64,000 nt of DNA from positions 3,596,001 to 3,660,000 of the forward strand of contig JAAXNY010000004.1 in the NCBI GenBank assembly GCA_013420905.1. Reading direction: 5' to 3'. A program made the position numbers and the translations under genes. The notes under the pieces are model-generated. The model had not been told where the DNA came from. It saw only the letters and a list, made by a program, of their open reading frames with translations, and ran no database searches. Positions 32,258-44,328 of the stretch are shown in pieces; position 1 is the stretch's first letter, and each line of letters opens with the position of its first letter. Source of the stretch: Collybia mongolica. Lineage: Eukaryota > Basidiomycota > Agaricomycetes > Agaricales > Clitocybaceae.

Positions 32258-35200
32258 ATGGCGAGTCTTCTTCCTGGCGAGCAATCACATTTGGGAAGCC
32301 TTGTGGTACTTGGGCCCCTTCCCGTACCACCACCTCCCAGATTTGCCAACTTTCGATTCAATACCATTGGTCAGGAGCCCGAGCTTCTCAAACGAATTTC
32401 CGTGCCGGGACCAGACCTCCAATACAATGATGATCGTGCATCTCCGACGCCTTCCCTTCAGTACCCCTCCCAGACCCCTGAACCCTCCCGTTCACGCCCA
32501 AGCCTCCTACAAGCACTTACAAAACCTAATCATGCCGATACTGATATGCCTGATGTAGTCGACGAAATGTCCATTGACAGTTCTTTGGGTCAACAAACTG
32601 AGGCTCAAATTGATGGGACAAAGGTCATCCAATTCCCTTCAACCACTGGATCGACTATCCCACATAACCCTCAAAGTTGGAGTGCAAGATTTAACGACAG
32701 CATTGCCAAACCTGTTCTTACCAGAGCCCGATCACCCGCACCATTGAACACTCCAGAGCAGAACCCAGCAAATACAAAATTCCAGGAGGTTTCGCATGTG
32801 TTTAGTAACGCGATTAATCATCCAATTTTTCTAGACACGCCATCCTCGGCACCTGTGACGGCCAGTAACCTCGATGCTGATGGGTCGGTTGACCCACCAA
32901 ATCGGCCTTCGCCTCCGCTCTCTACACAGGAGTCTCATTACATGTCCCTTCGTGCTCTTCAAGTTCGCCTCATGTCCGCTCTTGAAAATCTACATATACC
33001 CGATAATTCGGACACCCTCCTCCTTGTCCAAGCTGCTCATACGCATTCCACGAACGCTCTCTCCACCGCCCATCGTTCCCATGTGATTTCTCAACAGGCG
33101 GTGGCCGCTGCCTCTGAGGCGGTTACCGCTGCCCAAGAGTCTCTTAACGCTGCGGAAAAAGCCAAGGCGCATGCTAGTGATGCTGTGACCGCAGTTGAGC
33201 AAATGGGAGGGGCACGAGGTTCGAAGAGCGAATGGGAGTGGATGTCGATAAAATCTGGGCTGCAGAGCGATTTACGAAAACTGGGAGAATGGATTGGTGA
33301 GAGAGAAGGGGAAGACGCTGCCAAGAGACAGGAGATGGAAAGAATAGAGAAGGCAAAAAGGGACGAGGCTTCCGTGGATAGTGCCATGAGGGTTGTCGGA
33401 GGTAGTCTTTCCCCACAGGCGGTCCAGGTCTTGGTAGATGAAGTTGTCAGAAGGACTAGGGAAGAAGAGGCTCGATCGAGGTCGAAGTCAACTGGGGTAG
33501 TTCAAACCTCTTTGCTCATCCAGCAACAGCAACTGCATCGTACTGCAGAACTTGAAGCTGATGATGCTAGAAGAGCTTGGAGCTTAGAACATGGGCACCC
33601 GGTTAAGCCAATTGTTACAACTGAAGCAGAATTACGTCAACAAACATCACTAGATGAAGCCAGAGAACAAGAAAGTCAAAGAGCAGAAGAATCAGCAGCC
33701 CTTATCAAACAAGCAAAGCTGAAGGAGGAGATTCAGAAACGAGAAGAAGATGCTCATCTCCAACAGGAACAGCGGGAGGCCGAAGTAAGGGCCCAACGAG
33801 TACGTGAACTCGAGCTACAGAAGTTGGAGGTTGCGAAGTTCCGTATGCTCGAGCGAGAGCGGCAGGCGCTACAGGAAACCGAACGGAACGCTGCAGATGC
33901 TTTCCACATGCGACAAGAAGCTGAGCAGAGGGTTCTCAAGGAGGCAGAAGTCGCTGAGGCAAAGCGCGTCACGAAGGCTCAGGTGCTAAGGGTTCAATTG
34001 GAGGAGCAGGCAAAGAAGGCGGCTGCGCTCAAAGCCGAGACGATAGCTTGCGAAGAAGCTGCGAAGAAGGAGGCAGAGGCAAGGGCGGCAGAGGCAAGAG
34101 CAGCAGACTTGAAGGCGGTAGAGGAAAAAGCCGCCGAGGAACAAGCTGCAGCAAGAGCGGCAGAAGCGAGAGAAATTGAACTGCGCGAGGCCCAAAGCAA
34201 AAAGCGCCAAGAGGTCATGGCTCAGAAGCAACGTGCTAGCGCCGAAACAGCGGCTCGAATACTTGCTGAGAGAGCTCGGGAGAAGAATGAGAAATCGACC
34301 TCCCCTGTACAACCTCAAATATCACCGAAGGCGCTGACTCACCCTCTTCCTTCTCCTGTATTCCAAAGTCTGCCATTGCCTCCGTTACAAACTTCTGGCC
34401 AACATGAGCCACAAGAATCTAAGGGTAGAGCGGTCTCAGGTGGCATTAGATTGGGAACATCTGAAGAAAGTAGCACCCCTCCTTCACCTTGTCTTTCGCG
34501 TAGCACGACCGTCGGGCTACGCCCTCAAAAGGGAGGGAGGTCTATTCCTCTCCCATTGCCCCTCCCACGCCTCAAGGTCAAACATGACAAGACGGAAGGT
34601 TCGACTTCTGGCCGGGCCAACTCGTCTCCGGTGACTCCACTCATGAGATTCAGTGAGCTTCACGATTCCCGATCAAACTCAAACTTGGCCAGCGAAAAAC
34701 TATCGGTCCATCGACGTAGTCAGGATTCTGGGAATCTCCCAATGATTGCAAAATCCCAGCTGCTGCCGACCTCTCCTGAGGCACAGGCGGCTAACTTGCG
34801 GTTTATGCGTCGCGGGAACGGCTTTTCGCAGGATACACACCTCAAACCTGATTCTGTCGCTGTGTCTGTTAAATTTGAGCCTCTGGCCGAAGCGAAGCTT
34901 TTATCTCCACCTTTGGGAGCTACAAAACGAAAGATAACTGAACAAGCTGGTCCCGCACTCCCCAAACGGCCAAAGGTAAGACAAGACAGCATCGTGAACA
35001 TGAAATCGGACAAAGAAATTCAATTACCTGCGGCTCCCTCTACACCTGTCCCGGCATCGGCACCTTCCGCTGTTGTTCCCCGTATATCTCCATCTATTCA
35101 AACATCCACCGATAATGGTTCTAACATCCTACCATCTAACGCTACCCCAATTACGCCTCTGCCACAGACAATAACAGATTCCCTTACTACGACTGCCCCC

Positions 35201-36562
35201 ATCCCACCCCGCCTGAAGCAAACTTTGCCAAACTTCAGGACAAGGAAGCCTATTGGAAGTAGTGTCGAAACACCCACTACAACTTTTAATAACACATCAG
35301 TGCACCCCACATCGAATTTCACTCATCAGACCAGCAACTCTCCGAGAGTTTCACTAATTGAGTCACATGTTCTGCGCGAGAGAAGCCTGTGTAATGTGAT
35401 CACCAGTCCAAATAAATCAACTCCAGTGCCTGCTTTAAGTAGGTCTAACACAACACGCCCTGAACTCAACACCGAACCAAATCTCAATCGAGCTACCACC
35501 TCTAATACATACAACGCAATGACTTCAATTCCACAGCGGAGCACTCCAGAAATCTACCGAGAAAGTGCATCGACTTGGGATTCATATCCGCCAGCGATGA
35601 ACCGAGAAACTGCTCTAAACCCCGACGAAGATGGGGCAAACCAGATTGCTCCAGCGATACGCGGGGATGGTGGATGGGATGCACCTTCCCAGGGAGATGA
35701 GGAATTGTACGATGTTTCCTTCTCAAGGCGAGATGCTTCATCCAGATATACCTCTCGCAACAGCCATCATTATTCCCCTCCTGCGAGAACCCCTCCAAGG
35801 TTCCTTTCTCCCGCCCTTCGCCACTCACCTCCGAATCCGCAGGAAATTCATCGAGGTACAAACAGTAGCTATGCCTCTGGTCCCTCACGGCGACCTGCCC
35901 TTCATATTTCCACCATCCCACCAGTACCCCGGGCTCGTACTCCCCCACTTCGTATACTCTCCCCACCACCAACACGGTCACCATACCTTGGAAAGCGACG
36001 ACGATGGATTGCTGATGAGCCTCCGAGCCATAGATATTGGCAGGGTGATGGACAACGTGATCGCACAGACCGCTCGTTTAGGTCGCATTCCACTGACACC
36101 CCACCTCCTACCCGACCCAACCGACGCTCTCCGACTCCAGAACGCTTTGGTGGATTGCATTCTCGCATTGGGGCGCGGGATGCGGAGGTTTACGCCGTCG
36201 GTGGAGGTCAGAGTTACAGACCTTCTTACCCTTCGGACTCGTATTCTTCCCAACCTCGCTGGATTTCAGACAGTTACCAACCTTCAGAATTTGCTTACAG
36301 TGGATATGAACAAGATTCAGGGTCAGGTCGTGCCCCACTACCAGGATACGACCGGTATGTGCCTGTAGGACGACCAGAGGTTGCCGAGCGACCTGATTTG
36401 CTGGAACGTATGAATACCGGAGCTCCCACTCGTGGTAGGATTGCAGGCCCTTTTCGCGGGTCCAGTCGTGGTCGGGGGCGTGGAGGAAGGCCTCTCGAGC
36501 AACGTATATCCTCAAACCAAAATACAAAGCCCATGACTTTAATGAACCGCCTGGAAGCTTAA
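32258..36562 (+). CDS. large coiled-coil protein with disordered RS/RG-rich tail (1434 aa)
   Basis: A single open frame of 1434 codons without introns, unusual next to its intron-rich neighbours. Residues 1-230 are Pro/Ser/Thr-rich. About 270-690 is a long Ala/Glu/Arg/Gln coiled coil (for example AVAAASEAVTAAQESLNAAE and EAEARAAEARAADLKAVEEK). About 690-1220 is Pro/Ser/Thr-rich with KRKITEQAG-like basic patches, and 1220-1434 is Arg/Tyr/Ser/Pro-rich, ending in an RGG-type stretch (GSSRGRGRGGRP). The combination suggests a nuclear RNA- or chromatin-associated scaffold, an inference from composition only. No enzymatic domain is visible. An upstream exon cannot be excluded because the frame opens directly behind the C25 run. 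Confidence 0.75.
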   Translation: MASLLPGEQSHLGSLVVLGPLPVPPPPRFANFRFNTIGQEPELLKRISVPGPDLQYNDDRASPTPSLQYPSQTPEPSRSRPSLLQALTKPNHADTDMPDVVDEMSIDSSLGQQTEAQIDGTKVIQFPSTTGSTIPHNPQSWSARFNDSIAKPVLTRARSPAPLNTPEQNPANTKFQEVSHVFSNAINHPIFLDTPSSAPVTASNLDADGSVDPPNRPSPPLSTQESHYMSLRALQVRLMSALENLHIPDNSDTLLLVQAAHTHSTNALSTAHRSHVISQQAVAAASEAVTAAQESLNAAEKAKAHASDAVTAVEQMGGARGSKSEWEWMSIKSGLQSDLRKLGEWIGEREGEDAAKRQEMERIEKAKRDEASVDSAMRVVGGSLSPQAVQVLVDEVVRRTREEEARSRSKSTGVVQTSLLIQQQQLHRTAELEADDARRAWSLEHGHPVKPIVTTEAELRQQTSLDEAREQESQRAEESAALIKQAKLKEEIQKREEDAHLQQEQREAEVRAQRVRELELQKLEVAKFRMLERERQALQETERNAADAFHMRQEAEQRVLKEAEVAEAKRVTKAQVLRVQLEEQAKKAAALKAETIACEEAAKKEAEARAAEARAADLKAVEEKAAEEQAAARAAEAREIELREAQSKKRQEVMAQKQRASAETAARILAERAREKNEKSTSPVQPQISPKALTHPLPSPVFQSLPLPPLQTSGQHEPQESKGRAVSGGIRLGTSEESSTPPSPCLSRSTTVGLRPQKGGRSIPLPLPLPRLKVKHDKTEGSTSGRANSSPVTPLMRFSELHDSRSNSNLASEKLSVHRRSQDSGNLPMIAKSQLLPTSPEAQAANLRFMRRGNGFSQDTHLKPDSVAVSVKFEPLAEAKLLSPPLGATKRKITEQAGPALPKRPKVRQDSIVNMKSDKEIQLPAAPSTPVPASAPSAVVPRISPSIQTSTDNGSNILPSNATPITPLPQTITDSLTTTAPIPPRLKQTLPNFRTRKPIGSSVETPTTTFNNTSVHPTSNFTHQTSNSPRVSLIESHVLRERSLCNVITSPNKSTPVPALSRSNTTRPELNTEPNLNRATTSNTYNAMTSIPQRSTPEIYRESASTWDSYPPAMNRETALNPDEDGANQIAPAIRGDGGWDAPSQGDEELYDVSFSRRDASSRYTSRNSHHYSPPARTPPRFLSPALRHSPPNPQEIHRGTNSSYASGPSRRPALHISTIPPVPRARTPPLRILSPPPTRSPYLGKRRRWIADEPPSHRYWQGDGQRDRTDRSFRSHSTDTPPPTRPNRRSPTPERFGGLHSRIGARDAEVYAVGGGQSYRPSYPSDSYSSQPRWISDSYQPSEFAYSGYEQDSGSGRAPLPGYDRYVPVGRPEVAERPDLLERMNTGAPTRGRIAGPFRGSSRGRGRGGRPLEQRISSNQNTKPMTLMNRLEA

Positions 36563-37324
36563 AACGAATTTATCGATGTAAGCACATTGCTACCTTTATT
36601 TTCTTGGTGCTCATAGCTTCTCCGGAATGGCATCCCCACTCTAAATAGCAGCCATATACATATATTTGCTTTCTACGTTATATAATTTTAATAAACCAAT
36701 GTTTTCTTCACGAGTTGAACGACTATTTGCCTGTCATACATCGCCGACTGATCGCTGCTCTTCACAAAGTAAATTGACCCTTTTGTTGCATTTGACGCTC
36801 CCGCCACGGTCACCAGCGATTGAGGATGTACGTGACCGTAGCACACGAGTGATGCACATGTGTAATACGGAACTATTCCTCATAGCCGATAATATGCCTC
36901 TTGGTACATGTAGCAGTGCCAGAATAAAAGGCGAATCAAAATGACAGCGGTTGACTGAAAACTATACAGGTATAGTGTCAAATGATTGCCAGACCCGTTC
37001 TATGCTTGTATTTCCATCCATATTTTTCTAACCACCAAAACCCCGACAATGCACTCTATGCAGACACTTCTTAGACGCTCGAGCAAAGGTACAATCAGGC
37101 CCTGCCATTGGACATATAAGGAACGCGGAGGCATGATACATGGCCTTGTCGCTACCATGTATAACCATGATACTCACCTAGGCCCTTTGCTATCATCATC
37201 ATCATCATCATCATCATCTGGGTACACAGTCAGTCAAGTACCACGCGTAAATTAATTGAGAATACAGTTTGGTTGATTACCAATTGAAAAATGCCTACAC
37301 GAGGTGATACATCCCTGAGAGGTA
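36563..37324. other. intergenic region with a microsatellite
   Basis: About 760 bases between converging genes. No gene is supported; it contains the ATC repeat listed separately. Confidence 0.4.
37192..37218 (+). repeat. (ATC)9 trinucleotide microsatellite
   Basis: Nine perfect ATC units. Likely length-polymorphic between strains. Confidence 0.85.
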
Positions 37325-38611
37325 TTAGTTCCCTCCACAAATGCTCAACTGTCTCATCTCTTGCAGTACCTCCTCCACCTAGAGAACGTCGTAAATAACT
37401 CTGTGTCTTTAGAGAAGGAAGAGGAAAACAAACCTGTGCGTCAAGCTGACCCGCAGCGTAGTCATCACGAACGTTGTCAGCAAAATACCTAAATATAATA
37501 TGTCATCAAATATGTCCGGAAACAATGAGGTCGATTTATATTACCGTTGCACCCCACTAAGCTTCTCGTAACCCTCTTCTGCAAACTTGGATTGCATGCG
37601 GATCATAGCCTCAAAACTCGGGTCGAAATATGGTACCCGCAAGTCCAGAAGTTGAGGAAGCTCTGCGATTAGCTGATCATTGAGCATATCGAAGACTTCT
37701 TTGGCTTCGTCATGTTCTTGTTGGGCCTGGTAGGAGTCGTTTAACATTCAGAATGAGGTAAACATGAAAGGAAAATACCCTTGGTAATTTCGTTGGGTCT
37801 TCGCTTGGCTTGTCTATTAGCTTTCGCAATTTGCTTCGAGCGGAGTCATAATCCAGTAGCTATTGAGATGTAAGATACATCCAACAAGTGAAGCGACATG
37901 ACCTGAGTGCACCTTCTTATTCCGTTTTGATATGTGCTCATTAACAACAGGAAAATATGCACACATCTTTCCCAGTGGTTCTGAAATTGTAGTTCGATAG
38001 GGCCCATCCTGTCGATAGATGTGAACGATAATCAGAATATTGTAGGGATACACGCACAAGTTCGCGACCAAAGCCTGCATCCAGATCGTCTACCGACCGC
38101 TTATAGGCATGACCTGCCATAGCACCTTCGGATGTGCGATCCGCGGCACCGTAGAACACCTCAAGCGTCTCAGCGATCCGCGTTTGTGCAGCAGTCATGG
38201 CTATGAAACCCGCTTGTGAGTGGGTAATGCTTTTGAGGGTATACGACCAACGTACCACGCATGGCATCCCAGTATGCCTTGCTATCTTTCTGAAGCGCCT
38301 GACATTCCTTTTCAAACCTGTTGGATCAATGGTTGAATGAGCATCTTCAAAGAGAATTTAGCATGTCACGCACGTCTTATACTTTGCCTCCTCCTCCACA
38401 AATTCCCGGTCGACAGTCCTTTCGATCTGGCCAGTCTTCTGGAGGAGCTATTTGAAGCGATTCGAGTTGTTGATGTGCTGAACGGTTAAACCACAAAAGG
38501 GAAGTGCTTACAGTAGTTCCAGCCCGATTGACGGACTTCTTGAATCTATGAATTACGGTCAGATGAATCACTGAAGAAATGGATGGTTTCCTCTTACCCT
38601 GACCAACTCAT
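37325..38611 (-). CDS. RVS161: BAR-domain protein Rvs161/Hob3
   Basis: Ten exons (38598-38611, 38512-38545, 38374-38447, 38256-38317, 38058-38200, 37913-38008, 37779-37859, 37545-37726, 37434-37488, 37325-37378) give 264 residues, practically the yeast Rvs161 length (265). Start MSWSGFKKSVNRAG and the following TGQIERTVDREFVEEEAKY are the amphipathic N-terminus of the N-BAR fold. The helices continue with MTAAQTRIAETLEVFYG, DYDSARSKLRKLIDKPSED, LNDQLIAELPQLLDLRVPYF and FEAMIRMQSKFAEEGYEKLS. With an Rvs167 partner it would bend membranes at endocytic sites and organise actin; the S. pombe orthologue Hob3 also acts with Cdc42 in cytokinesis. The first exon codes fewer than five residues. Divergent from UVE1. 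Confidence 0.95.
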
Positions 38612-38974
38612 CCGTTAATGAAATATGTCGGAGGATTGGTTGAGCTGAGATTGTATCAAGGGTACCTGCTGAGTCAGCAATGCACTGAGCCTGTGCGGCA
38701 ACTTGCTACATGTACATATGAGCTTCAAAGGATGTGTAGAGTCCAATTCGTAAGTGTTCATCTTATTGATTCATTTCACTGAAAGCTTTTGCTTATATAT
38801 AGTGATTAATTGCCTACGACCAATGAAATATTTGAACATATGACTGAAATGGAATTTCGATCGACGGCGCGGATCGAGCGACTCTGAGAGGATATATATA
38901 CTGAGCCATAGAATCAATGGTTTATGTTCGTTCGCTTCCCCCCTCTATCCTTTCGTCTCTCTCAGATCTATATC
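38612..38974. promoter_or_regulatory. divergent promoter of RVS161 and UVE1
   Basis: 363 bases between the two start codons. On the UVE1 side GATATATATA (38891-38900) lies about 75-85 bases before its ATG and is a likely TATA element; a TATATATAG stretch near 38795-38803 could serve either side. Confidence 0.5.
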
Positions 38975-40936
38975 ATGTCCAACTCATCCTCCGCTCGCGT
39001 AACCAGACGAAGCACTCGTATCGCTGCGTTTGGGGACACCGAATCACACTTCACACTAGTTCAGAGACACGAGGAGAAAGTAGTGCGACCAGATAATGTA
39101 CTTTACGAAGGCGCCGATCTAGGTCAAACTTCTGTTTTCAAAGATGTCGAGTCAGTGGCCACAATAAAGCGTCCCAGAAAGAAGAAAGCCGTCTCAGACG
39201 ACGAGTACTCAGCAAAGCTGCCTGGTAAAAGGAAGTCCAGGGAAATTAAACCAGAGCCTGTATACGTCATCCCAGATGTCGAAAGGAAAGAAACGACTTT
39301 CAAGGGCCGACTAGGTATATCGGGTTTACTAATATATCTAGTCTTGCCTGATTGGACCCGTCGTCTCAGGTTATGCATGCTTGAACACTGTCCTCCGTAA
39401 CAAGAAACCTGCTTCCGAGTCGATATTTTGCTCACGAACATGTCGGTAAGTTCCCCTGCTATGTCAGACCAATTTCCAACTAACACAACTCGCCCAGGCT
39501 GGACAGCATTAAAAAGAATGGAATTGACTCAGCCAAAGAGCTTGGAAGAAGGAATGTAGAAGATTTACTCATTCTGATCCAATGGAATGAAGACAATGTC
39601 AGTTACATGATGAATATTTTCTGCCCAGCTGAATATTTGGTGCAGAACATCCGGTTCTTACGGCTTTCGTCGGAGATGTTTCCATATGCCTCACATGGTG
39701 TCTATGGGTACTCTCTTGGCTACTGTGCTCCGCTACTCGAGCGCGCTGGGGCACTTGCCAATAAGTATGGGCATAGGCTCACCACGCATCCGGGGCAATA
39801 CACACAGCTAGGCAGCCCACGTCCCGAGGTCATCGAGGCGTCCGTCAGAGAATTGGAATATCACTGCGAGATGTTAGATGCAATGAGGGTGGGTGTGGAT
39901 GGAGTGATGATTGTTCATGTGAGTGTACGATGGATATACATAGCAATTTGACGAATTCTTCCCAGGGAGGAGGGGTGTACGAAGACAAAGTCGCAACGCT
40001 GGAGAGAATAAAGAAGACAATAACTGAAATTCTTCCGCAAAATGTTCGTCAAAGGCTAGTCTTAGAGAATGACGAGGTAGGGTCTCTTGTTTGTATTCGT
40101 CACCCCCCTCTGATCGGTTATACCACAGCTGTGTTACACCGCAGAGGATCTTCTTCCGCTATGCGAAGAACTTGACGTGCCTCTCGTCTTCGGTATGTTT
40201 CTCAGTTAAACTTAGAAGGCGAGGCTAATAAACCGCTAGATTACCACCATGATAACTTGAACCCATCTTCTTTGCCACCTAAAGCGATCATTGAAAGAGT
40301 CAATGTAATATGGGCCCGGCGTGGAATTAGACCGAAGCAACATCTGAGCGAACCAAGGCCAGGCGCCATTACGCTCATGGAGAAAAGGGCACATGCAGAT
40401 CGTTGTGAGGCCTTACCTATCGATTTACCGGACGATATGGGTATGCTGCTTTCTACGTCGCCCCGATATGCAATTGACATACCTTGACAGACCTTATGAT
40501 TGAAGTAATGTAGCTCTAGTTTTGTTGATGAATTTTTGTGGCCTGACTGCCACTCTACTAGGCAAAGGACAAGGAACAGGCCGTATTACATTTATATAGG
40601 ATGTATGGATTACACCCTGTTATGCATGGTGTGTCCCCTTTTTTTTCGTCACGATTGACTCTGTTGAGTACTGGTTCCTGCTTAGCATCTCTTAGGCCAC
40701 CTGATGCGAATCCAACCAAAGAAACAAAAGGCAGGAAGTCCACGAAGCGCGCGCGCGCAAAAGCAGAAAAACTACGCGAGGAACTGGAAGCAGGGAATGC
40801 AGACTTAACTTCCGGCAGCCATGAAATAGACACACTCATTCCAGGAACCCGCAGCCCGCGCAAGAAGCGACGTAGTGTGGCCAAACCTGCAACCCCTACA
40901 GACACGTCCGACTCAGAAGGTCACAGAGATGGTTGA
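38975..40936 (+). CDS. UVE1: UV damage endonuclease UVDE
   Basis: Ten exons (38975-39314, 39370-39445, 39498-39597, 39646-39918, 39966-40076, 40129-40192, 40240-40440, 40491-40504, 40562-40628, 40686-40936) give 498 residues. It nicks DNA 5' to UV photoproducts and other lesions, starting an excision route independent of nucleotide excision repair. The TIM-barrel runs from LGYACLNTVLR (residue about 114) through IRFLRLSSEMFPYASH, HPGQYTQLGSPRPEV, VHGGGVYEDK, LVLENDE and VFDYHHD to ITLMEKRAHADRCEAL; the His, Glu and Asp residues are the known metal ligands. A basic N-terminus (VTRRSTRIAA, RPRKKKAV) and basic C-terminus (SPRKKRRSVAK) look like nuclear signals. An ATG 51 bases upstream is in frame; 38975 fits better. 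Confidence 0.95.
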
Positions 40937-41828
40937 AGGATCTATTTTTCGAACGTCTACATCTACCTATGAGACCTCTTGAAATGAATACGCGCTGACC
41001 CACAACATGAACATTCGGCCTCCGCTGTTTGGAGTTTCAACCAGGGTACGAAAACGCGCGCATAACTGTCGATCCTACAATGATTCAAGTTGTTGTTTAT
41101 GTCAAGATGCAGGCTTGTTGTTATTTAGCCGCTCAGAACTCGTGTATACCTATGGGACTTAGGATTAATCATCCATCAGGGTACCAGAATATCGGTGTGG
41201 CATGGCGTGGCATGCGTGCCCCCTTATTTACCAGTTGTACAGTTATCGGTGACTACTGACGCTTCAAGTTGCTGTTATGCTGCACATCAACGTACGCCGT
41301 ATGCTGATGTGCGCCACCACACGACTGCGCACCTTGCCGCGCCGATTTATGTGGGCAGACCATTTGACCCTCCATTGTCCGTTTTGACTCTTCACGATCC
41401 TTGAAGTTTTGTCTCGTTGTGTTACAGTTATCGACGGGATTAGGGTACTTATTCCTAGCCCACGAATGTCGGACGATGGTCGAACTTCCAAGGATGTCAG
41501 ATCTATCTGACATGTGTACTCGTGGTTTATTTTCGTCCTTCCCTTCGATAATAATATCGATGCTTCTTGAACGTTGGGTTGGCCAGGTCATGTTCTCTCC
41601 TAAACGTAAGCTCGACCCAATTCTCGCATCGGTTTCTCACTCATTTCCTCGCATGACCTACATAGTAATCATTTATTTTTTTTTTCCACGATGACCCGGG
41701 TGGTGTTGGAAGCGCGTGCGTGCGAACCCAATGACTCTTTTGCATCCATCTAAAGCAGTCCCAGTTTTCTTTCTTTTAGCCTAATATAAAATGTGGAGCG
41801 AGGATGTGAAGGGGAGACATATTTCGCC
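40937..41828. other. intergenic region, promoter of the first GH78-like gene
   Basis: About 890 bases between two same-strand genes, no coding support. The right end contains a TATA element (listed separately). Confidence 0.4.
41785..41790 (+). promoter_or_regulatory. TATA box of the first GH78-like gene
   Basis: TATAAA 39 bases before the ATG at 41829; an in-frame upstream ATG at 41793 sits too close to this element to be the likely start. Confidence 0.5.
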
Positions 41829-44328
41829 ATGTACCATTGGGACCTTTTTTTTCTATTTGCCTCGCTGATTAATATTCCTCTCAGCATTGCCGTCGCACCT
41901 CCTGGCCCTTGGGATGCCTTTAACTTTGCGCCACCAAGTCGGACGGTACACCCAAGGACAATCCACTTTATCCATGGACTGGTTCAAAATGCGAGACAGC
42001 TTGTCGCCAACACTAACGGACAGGCAACACTCAATGGCAATGGTTCTTATGTCGTTTTGGACTTTGGTCAAGAGGCTCGTGGATATATTGTCGTCATGTT
42101 ATGAGTAAAACAACTCATATCACTTGATGTCTAGGTCGGAGGGATGCTATCCCTAACTATAAATCAAGCAGAACGCGACTCTGCTCTCTCTCTCGCGTTC
42201 ACCGAGTCCTCTCTATTCATCAATCCTACCCTTTCAGACGATTCCTGCCGCTCAGTCGCGACGCTTGACGCCGACGGGGTTCAACCCCTCCCTACTCCGC
42301 TACGCGTCGGCACCTTCACGCAAACCATCGCCCAGCAGCGAGGCGGTTTCAAATACCTCACCATCGTCTCCAATTCAAATGCTCCTGTCACTATATCGAA
42401 CGTTTCCCTTCATACCACCTGGATGCCGCACTGGGATGACCTGCGCGCATATACCGGGTACTTCTTTGCGCGGGACCCTGGATTCCACGACCCGGACTTC
42501 TTGACCAGGCTATGGTACGCGGGGGCGTATACTGTCCAGACAAACACCATCGATTCGCACCAAGCCCGTGAACAGCCTTGCCAAGTGCCACGACCGGGTT
42601 TGTCAACGACATCTGGCGGTATCAGAATGCAAAAAACTCACGGGTTGTGTAGGTTGGGCTAACGACGCATCTGGCGGACCTGTTGAGGGACCTATCCTGG
42701 TTGATGGGGCGAAGAGAGACCGGTGAGCGATCTTTTGGTGCTTCTCACGCGATGGGGCCGATCCTGATAGATATCACATTACAGAACCATCTGGCCTGGT
42801 GAGTTTGTTAAACATATAATGTTTCTTTTTGTTGATAGATTTTGAAAGGTGATATGGGGATCTCTTCGCATACCGAACTGGTCGCATTGAACGATCTTCT
42901 TCCTTCGAAGAACTCTCTCATTGTCATGTTCTCGACACAAGACCCAGCTACCGGCTCCCTGCAGTACTCAGGACCCCCGATCAATGCCATGGGCAGCGAT
43001 ACCTACATTTGCTGGTCTCTGATTGGTACCCACAACTATTACCTCTACACCGGCGACCTCGATTTCATGAGGACGGTTTGGGGAAACTTTACGAAGGCCC
43101 TCGCCTTCCTGGAAAGCCAAGTCGATTCGACGGGCCTGATGAATGTTCCCCTAGAATTTGCGAACGATTGGGGTCGGGATAATGGCCAGGGGCATAATTC
43201 CGCTGCGAATGCGGTTCTGTATCGTGTAAGTCGTTGCCTATATTGATGAAGACAAGCTAATTCACGCTTCGACAATAGTCACTCGTAGTTGCTGCTGACT
43301 TAGCAAACCATCTAGGACATGCCGATCTCGCCGCTGCGTATTCTGCCAATGCTACCGCCTTGAAGAAGGTGTTTAACGACGTTCTGTGGGACGATGCTGT
43401 TGGGATGTACCGTGATAGTGACATCTCGACCTTGAATCCTCAAGATGGGAATTCATTAGCAGTTCTGTTTAACGTCACCAATACCCATTCTCAAAATCAA
43501 GCTATCAGTGAAGGGCTGACGAAATTCTGGACGGACATTGGGCCCGTGAGCCCCGAATTGAACGATACAATTATTCCATTTGTTGGAGGATTCGAGGTAA
43601 GTGACCCGGTTTACCGTGGTCACAGATAAAAATTGATGTTTAATGTCTTCAGGTTCAAGCACATTTCATCGCGGGCCAGGGAGAAAGGGCGTTGGGTCTT
43701 CTACATCGAGGTGCGTCGCGATTTTTTTGGGACATTGCAGCTTCCACTAACTTACTGCAGAGGTAAGGGTGTCTCGTTCCTACGTTGAAAAGAAAAACAT
43801 AACCTGATTTTATCTAGTGGGGGTACATGCTTTACACCGATATCTCGGTGAAGTCATCTCTCCTGGAAGGTTATACAGCCAACGGGTCACTCCGGTAAGT
43901 GACCACAATGTATATTCTGTTCCGTTTATTTAAACAATAGTAGGTATCACGCTACTGGAGGGTACAATTTCGATGACTCGTCTATAAGTCACAGTCATGG
44001 GTGGGCAACAGGCCCGACGCCAGCTCTGACGTTCTTTGTGCTGGGATTAACGCTCACATCTGTGCAAGGGACAACGTGGTCTGTTGCCCCCGTGTTGAGT
44101 GGCCTGAGTGCTGCCGAGGGCGGCTTTGAGACTGGTTTGGGCTGGTTCGGTGTGAAGTGGACCAGCGAAAAGGGCGTTTTCACTCTCTCCTTGGAGAGCC
44201 CTTCGGGGACGCGAGGAACTGTCACCATGCCTGGGAGTGGGGCGCTGAAAGTCGACGGTAAGTCATCATTCACTTCAGGTAATGTGGAGCTTCGTGGTGG
44301 GCGTCATACTTTGATTCAGCGCTTGTAA
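41829..44328 (+). CDS. secreted six-hairpin glycosidase, GH78/alpha-L-rhamnosidase-like, copy 1
   Basis: Ten exons (41829-42092, 42135-42597, 42653-42722, 42785-42798, 42849-43225, 43279-43596, 43653-43710, 43761-43762, 43818-43894, 43944-44328) give 675 residues. Signal peptide YHWDLFFLFASLINIPLSIAVA. A beta-sandwich region (VVLDFGQEARG, TTWMPHWDDLRAYTGYF) precedes the alpha/alpha-barrel: FLTRLWYAGAYTVQTNTID, ILVDGAKRDRTIWPGDMGIS, YICWSLIGTHNYYLYTGD, FANDWGRDNGQGHNSAANA, LWDDAVGMYRDSD and HSHGWATGPTPALTFF. The DGAKRDR-WPGDMG acidic cluster is where GH78 catalytic acids sit. Likely removes terminal rhamnose or a related sugar from pectin or glycosides; the exact specificity is inferred. Exon 4 has 14 bases and exon 8 only two (AG), both mirrored in copy 2. 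If the two-base exon were skipped, the frame would break. Confidence 0.72.
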
